In this document: piece by piece, positions 59,549-64,000 of the stretch
Numbering within the stretch: position 1 is the stretch's first letter
How the letters are laid out: every line of letters begins with the position of its first letter
Assembly: GCF_001625305.1 (NCBI RefSeq)
Contig: NW_017802380.1
Span: forward strand, 5,107,152-5,171,151
From: Branchiostoma belcheri
Lineage: Eukaryota > Chordata > Leptocardii > Amphioxiformes > Branchiostomatidae
Length of the DNA stretch: 64,000 nucleotides
Direction of reading: 5' to 3'
Notes under the pieces: generated by a model
What the model was told of the DNA's origin: nothing
The model's input: only the letters and a program-made list of their open reading frames with translations
Databases searched by the model: none
Made by a program: the position numbers and the translations under genes

Positions 59549-62500
59549 CTGCACAAAACAGAAGGACACAACAACCTTATAGCTTAGCACATGTAATACA
59601 CACATGTTTAAGGCGTGATGCTTTTCCTTTTAAGTTTTTATCCTGTCATTTCACAAAGACAACTATTTAATGTTGAAAATACCCTTGCAAAATGGTAAAA
59701 AAAAATGCAGTAGACTCTGATTTGGATTAGCACTCTGACAGGGGTACAGCTAGGATAATAATAACATTCAATACCACTACATTCATCATCTACAAGCTGG
59801 CACCAGTTTGAATGATGTAATGAGAATGTCAGGCCAAAAATAAATTCAGTGTCATATTCAAAGGCAGTCTTCAACTGATATGATGATTCATGATCATACT
59901 ATCATATATTTTCCATGCAAGGGTGTTCAATTATTTTGTCCTATGAATTTTACGCCTATAAATTATTTATTGGCAATGCCCACAGACTTTTAACTGTCCC
60001 TCTCATATTACTGATTCCAAACATGATCTTTGGATAATTCATGTATGCCACAGTTTGGAACCTGACCCTCCCTCCAATCAAGTGGAACATCCCACAGAAG
60101 CCATGCATGGAATACAAATGAGGTCCCTTCATGAATTACATAATTTTATGGGTGAACAAAACTTCACATAATCAACATGACAGCTGCTCCACTTCTTAGA
60201 GACATATACACAGCAAAGCTGTACTACATTCCTAGAGGGAAAGGACAATTCTAGTAGACAGTTCTCACAAAGACAGGAGAACTGTATAACACAAATGCCC
60301 TGCCCTCCCACCCCTACCATACAACCTATGTCAGTTGTCTTCCCAATATTCAGACAGGTCGCTTCGAGTTTTAGTTCTAGCATAGCACATCAACCAAATC
60401 TAGCCAAATACACATATTCAAACCATACACAGAAGAAGCAACACTGCGCAAACTACGGACAAGGTACATATACTATAGACTTGCCATTTGAAGATGCAGT
60501 CCTTTGATCCACTTCTCTATAAACTGTAACCAGGTAACTCTAGCTTATAAATAATTCAGAAACTAGTTCTAAATTGTAAAGGTGACAAAATTCATACCTA
60601 AATCAAGGGTACAGTACAGAAACCAAGCAGGTCGCAGCTAGTTTGAGACGCCACAAAAAAGAATGACCTAAATTTTGGCTCCCTCTTTGTTTACGTCTAC
60701 GGTTAAGTATGTCTTGGCAGTTAACCAAGGCCAGTCCTTATATGGAGATGCACCTATTATTCCAGGTAAGCAAACACACCTCCAGAAAGCTGAGAGGTAC
60801 AGTACATTACATGGTGCCACAAAAGGCCGTTCCATTTCCATACATTGGGAGGGATGGAACGTAAAATTCTATATGGACCACCTCAAGCCCCTCTTTTACA
60901 ACTTCAATCCCTTTCATTAAAAATTCCTGGCATATTTCCAAGACATTTTATTAGATAATTTCTTTCATTCATGCCAAGGTCTGGCCACCTTTTCTTGTCA
61001 ATAATTCAAACGAGTCCAAGGGACAAGATCTCTTTCTTTTTAGTTACTCAACTTGCTGTGATCTTACAGATTTTACCAAATCTCTTTTTGATATATCATA
61101 ATATTTTTCCAGTCCAACTTCTGATCATTTAAGGTTGTTAATTTTGTAGGAAAAATCCTAAGGTTTATACACAGAATATTCTTACCCACTGCTTCTGCGA
61201 ATTTATAATGGTTTGACCCTCACTGGACAAAGGCCAGGAGAAAGAACATGCAAAATGGAGGGAAATTCAAACTTCTTCTGGTGACACATGTCTTGCACCT
61301 TACCAGTTATATATACCTACCTACCTGCGTAGATATAAAGTTGTCTAAACATCTGTGTATATAGTTGTATGTAGCATCTAAGACTTTTATCCCACCATAA
61401 TTCCTAAACGAATACAGGTAATATCTCCTGCGTATTATTTACTTGTGTCTCCTTTACCAGGTGTGCTTTAAGACAAATCTGGTGTTAAGAAACCTGAAGC
61501 ATTACCGAATTCCAGAAATTCTTCTGTCTCCAATGGAATACCAGCAAGCAAGACCACTCATAATATATGGCCAAACTCAATGATACAGAAACAATAGGCA
61601 AATACTGAAGATCAAATCTTACACTTCTCTGAAATACATAATTCTTCCACACATCTAGACCAAATTTGGCAACACTCCTAACCTAACAAATTGTGAGAAC
61701 AAGTGTGAGATATGCTTGATTTAATTCAGAGAGCACCAGTAACTTTGTGTATACAAGGCCATTCCAGAGAAGACAAGAAAGATGGTTCATCGAATCTGAA
61801 GAATTTTTCTGCTGGCTCTGGACAACTTCTTTTCTGGACAGTCTGACAGATTATTTCAGATGGACAAGTGAAACAGTATGAAGAGCAGAAGGATTGCTAG
61901 TATAAAACACATCATGGCATACAATAAAACTGATCATTTATTTTATTCCATTATAGGAAGGTGGGTCATATCAATCATGTCCCCTCCATCAAATTGTGCA
62001 ATGGAAAATCACCCTCTGACTGAACAGCTGGCTTGCAGATAACATACTGTAGGAAATCCTATTGTTGATACATCCTGTAGTTCTCAGTATACAAAGAAGA
62101 CTCTTTTTTCTGTATTTTTCAAAATTCAAGAAAAAATAGTTTAGAAATCCATGTTTTTTTCTAAATGCTTAATCAAATCAAAATGATAAACATGGTGGCA
62201 ATTGTTGAGTGTGTGACCCTTGATTTTCAAATTGGAATAAGATGCACCATACAATCAGGTGTGATTTAAAAGACAATATGACATTAAAAAAATCTATTTT
62301 ATGAAATTTGTTGAACGACCTGTCAAATGTTTGGTTACTCAGTGATCAGTCAGTGGTCGCATCCTCTTATCTTGTGTGTGTGCGAGTTGTGGAAAGGATC
62401 CAAATCCACTGTATCTAGGACTTTATAATGGATTAGTGAATCTATCAATTTTATGTTCAGCTCCTATCTCAGCCCTGCAGAGGATGTCCCAGTGGGGCAG

Positions 62501-63003
62501 AGATAAAAGTGACCACAGTTCCTGATACATGACTTCCTACTGTGCACCACTGCTCATGTTACTGCCCTGGGGGATGGAGTACAGATCAGAGCTGGATTGA
62601 GCTAGCCTCTACCAGGCTTCAGAGGGAGGGAGAAAGAGTAGAAATTGGCCCAATAGTCAGATAACATCCAGGGGAGTCCACTAAAGGAGTACAGCGCCAA
62701 CAGTCTATTTGGCCAATTTCTATTCTTTCCAGCCATGTACATTTTATATAATAATTTATCTACTCACTACAGTTTATCTAACAGCGAAAATAAATTCAGT
62801 CCAGTCCTTGACCTGAGTGTAACCACATGTTTTGCTTGAGGCTGTTGCCTGGGCTTCCTTGTTGTTTTAAGAAACAAATGACTTTCTAAGAGGCACAGGA
62901 ATGAGATTCTAGATAAACATGCAATATGTTAATTTATTGACAGCTGTCCTTACAGCTGTGTTTCCTAAAAGTTCGGGCCTCTTTAAATCCTGATTAAAAT
63001 TTT
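59549..63003. other. Upstream intron of the LAP2-like gene or intergenic; no exon recognised
   Basis: I searched both strands for the missing LAP2 N-terminal exon and saw nothing convincing. The sequence is AT-rich with short frames only. A degenerate repeat with GCCTCTACCAGGC and GGCCAATTTCTATTC lies at 62604-62715. Confidence 0.45.
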
Positions 63004-64000
63004 CTTGCAGCTCTAAAGGTTGAAATGAGGAATGTAATGTATAAAGTGTAAAGTATATGAGCAAAAGTTGGTAAAGGACATTAAGTACAATCCTAAGACT
63101 TTCTGGAGATACGTTAAGTCACGGTTGAGTACTAGACCTAAGATAGATACTCTGAAGAAACCTGATGGTAGCGTAGCACTCTCTGACTGTGACAAGGCAG
63201 AGGTACTAAACCAATTCTTTGCGAGTGTATTTACTGATGAGGACACAAGAAATGTGCCTAGTTTGAGTGCCAAACCAGGGATAGTACCGCTTAGTGACCT
63301 AGTTATCACAGAGGAGGCAGTTAGAGGGAAACTCGAGAACCTGAATCCATCGAAATCTGCTGGGCCTGATGGTCTCCACCCGAAAGTATTAAAAGAACTT
63401 GCTGGCCAGTTGGCCTATCCACTGGCAGTAATATTCAACAAATCACTAGATGCGGGGAAGTTGCCTTGCAACTGGAAGGAGGCTCATGTTACCCCTATAC
63501 ACAAGAAGGGCAGTAAAGCAACTATAGGCCAGTTAGTTTGACATCTGTTGTGGGGAAGGTCCTTGAATCAATCATCCGTGATGTCTTAGTGGACCATTTT
63601 ATGGCAAACAAGTTATTCACGGATTCTCAGCATGGTTTCGTTCCAAACCGTTCGTGTACAACACAAATGCTAGTTGTCATGAACGACTGGTCCCAGAGTC
63701 TGGAGAGGGGGAAGCCAGTAGATTCTATTTATCTGGACTTCCAGAAGGCTTTTGATTCTGTTCCCCACCAACGATTGATAGTGAAGTTGATGACATATGG
63801 AATCAGTGGTAATCTACTCCTGTGGATGCAGGACTTTTTGGACCAGCGGAGACAGCGAGTTGTGATGAATGGTTCTAAGTCCTCATGGTGCAGAGTTAAA
63901 AGTGGAATCCCACAGGGGAGTGTCTTAGGACCCACATTGTTTGTAGTATACATCAATGATTTACCTGATGTGATTAAGAGCACTATCAAGATCTTCGCAG
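63004..64000 (+). mobile_element. LINE reverse transcriptase fragment (CR1/Jockey-like), 5'-truncated, frameshifted
   Basis: Translated blocks typical of non-LTR retrotransposon reverse transcriptase: NPKTFWRYVKSR, KSAGPDGLHPKVLKEL, WKEAHVTPIHKKG, then after a frame change YLDFQKAFDSVPH and GIPQGSVLGPTLF..YINDL. The first part is open from 63053 to a stop at 63539-63541; the second continues in another frame from about 63515 to the window edge, so one base has been lost or gained near 63515. The upstream endonuclease domain is absent, as in usual 5' truncation. The element continues past the window. It is a degenerate copy unlikely to be active. Confidence 0.88.

Overview
The window is animal genomic DNA: genes are split by many GT-AG introns, coding sequence is sparse, and the spacers are full of small inverted-repeat elements, tRNA-derived SINE pieces and a LINE fragment. 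The mix of vertebrate-like gene structures and a young, intronless LRR receptor pair fits an invertebrate deuterostome, most likely a lancelet (Branchiostoma). The species call is inference. Two runs of N (30508-31245 and 50184-50203) are assembly gaps.

Layout. (1) 1-2990: upstream flank with a SINE head and a CpG-rich promoter. (2) 2991-19003, plus strand: a complete 12-exon type II PKA regulatory subunit (387 aa), followed by a 3' UTR with several poly(A) signals. (3) 19004-34700: a repeat-rich block holding two closely related single-exon LRR receptor genes, one minus (23713-25677) and one plus (32712-34610), divergently oriented around a 7 kb spacer that contains a recent inverted-repeat cluster and the large gap. 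(4) 37795-47189, minus: a complete 18-exon PXK gene (PX domain, pseudokinase, WH2; 573 aa). (5) 48532-52665, plus: a complete 9-exon RENBP gene (N-acylglucosamine 2-epimerase, 398 aa), head to head with PXK. (6) 56696-59548, minus: five 3' exons of a LAP2/thymopoietin-like LEM protein whose start was not found. (7) 63004-64000, plus: a 5'-truncated, frameshifted LINE reverse transcriptase running off the end.

The genes do not form one pathway. PKA-RII (cAMP signalling), PXK (endosomal sorting and actin binding), RENBP (amino-sugar metabolism) and LAP2 (inner nuclear membrane) are housekeeping-type genes. The accessory part is the LRR pair: predicted type I membrane receptors with LRRs, an Ig-like module lacking its canonical F-strand cysteine, and a tail with three conserved YxN motifs. 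Their N-terminal LRR part is far better conserved between the copies than the membrane-proximal ectodomain. This pair and the inverted-repeat DNA around it are the least conventional content of the window.
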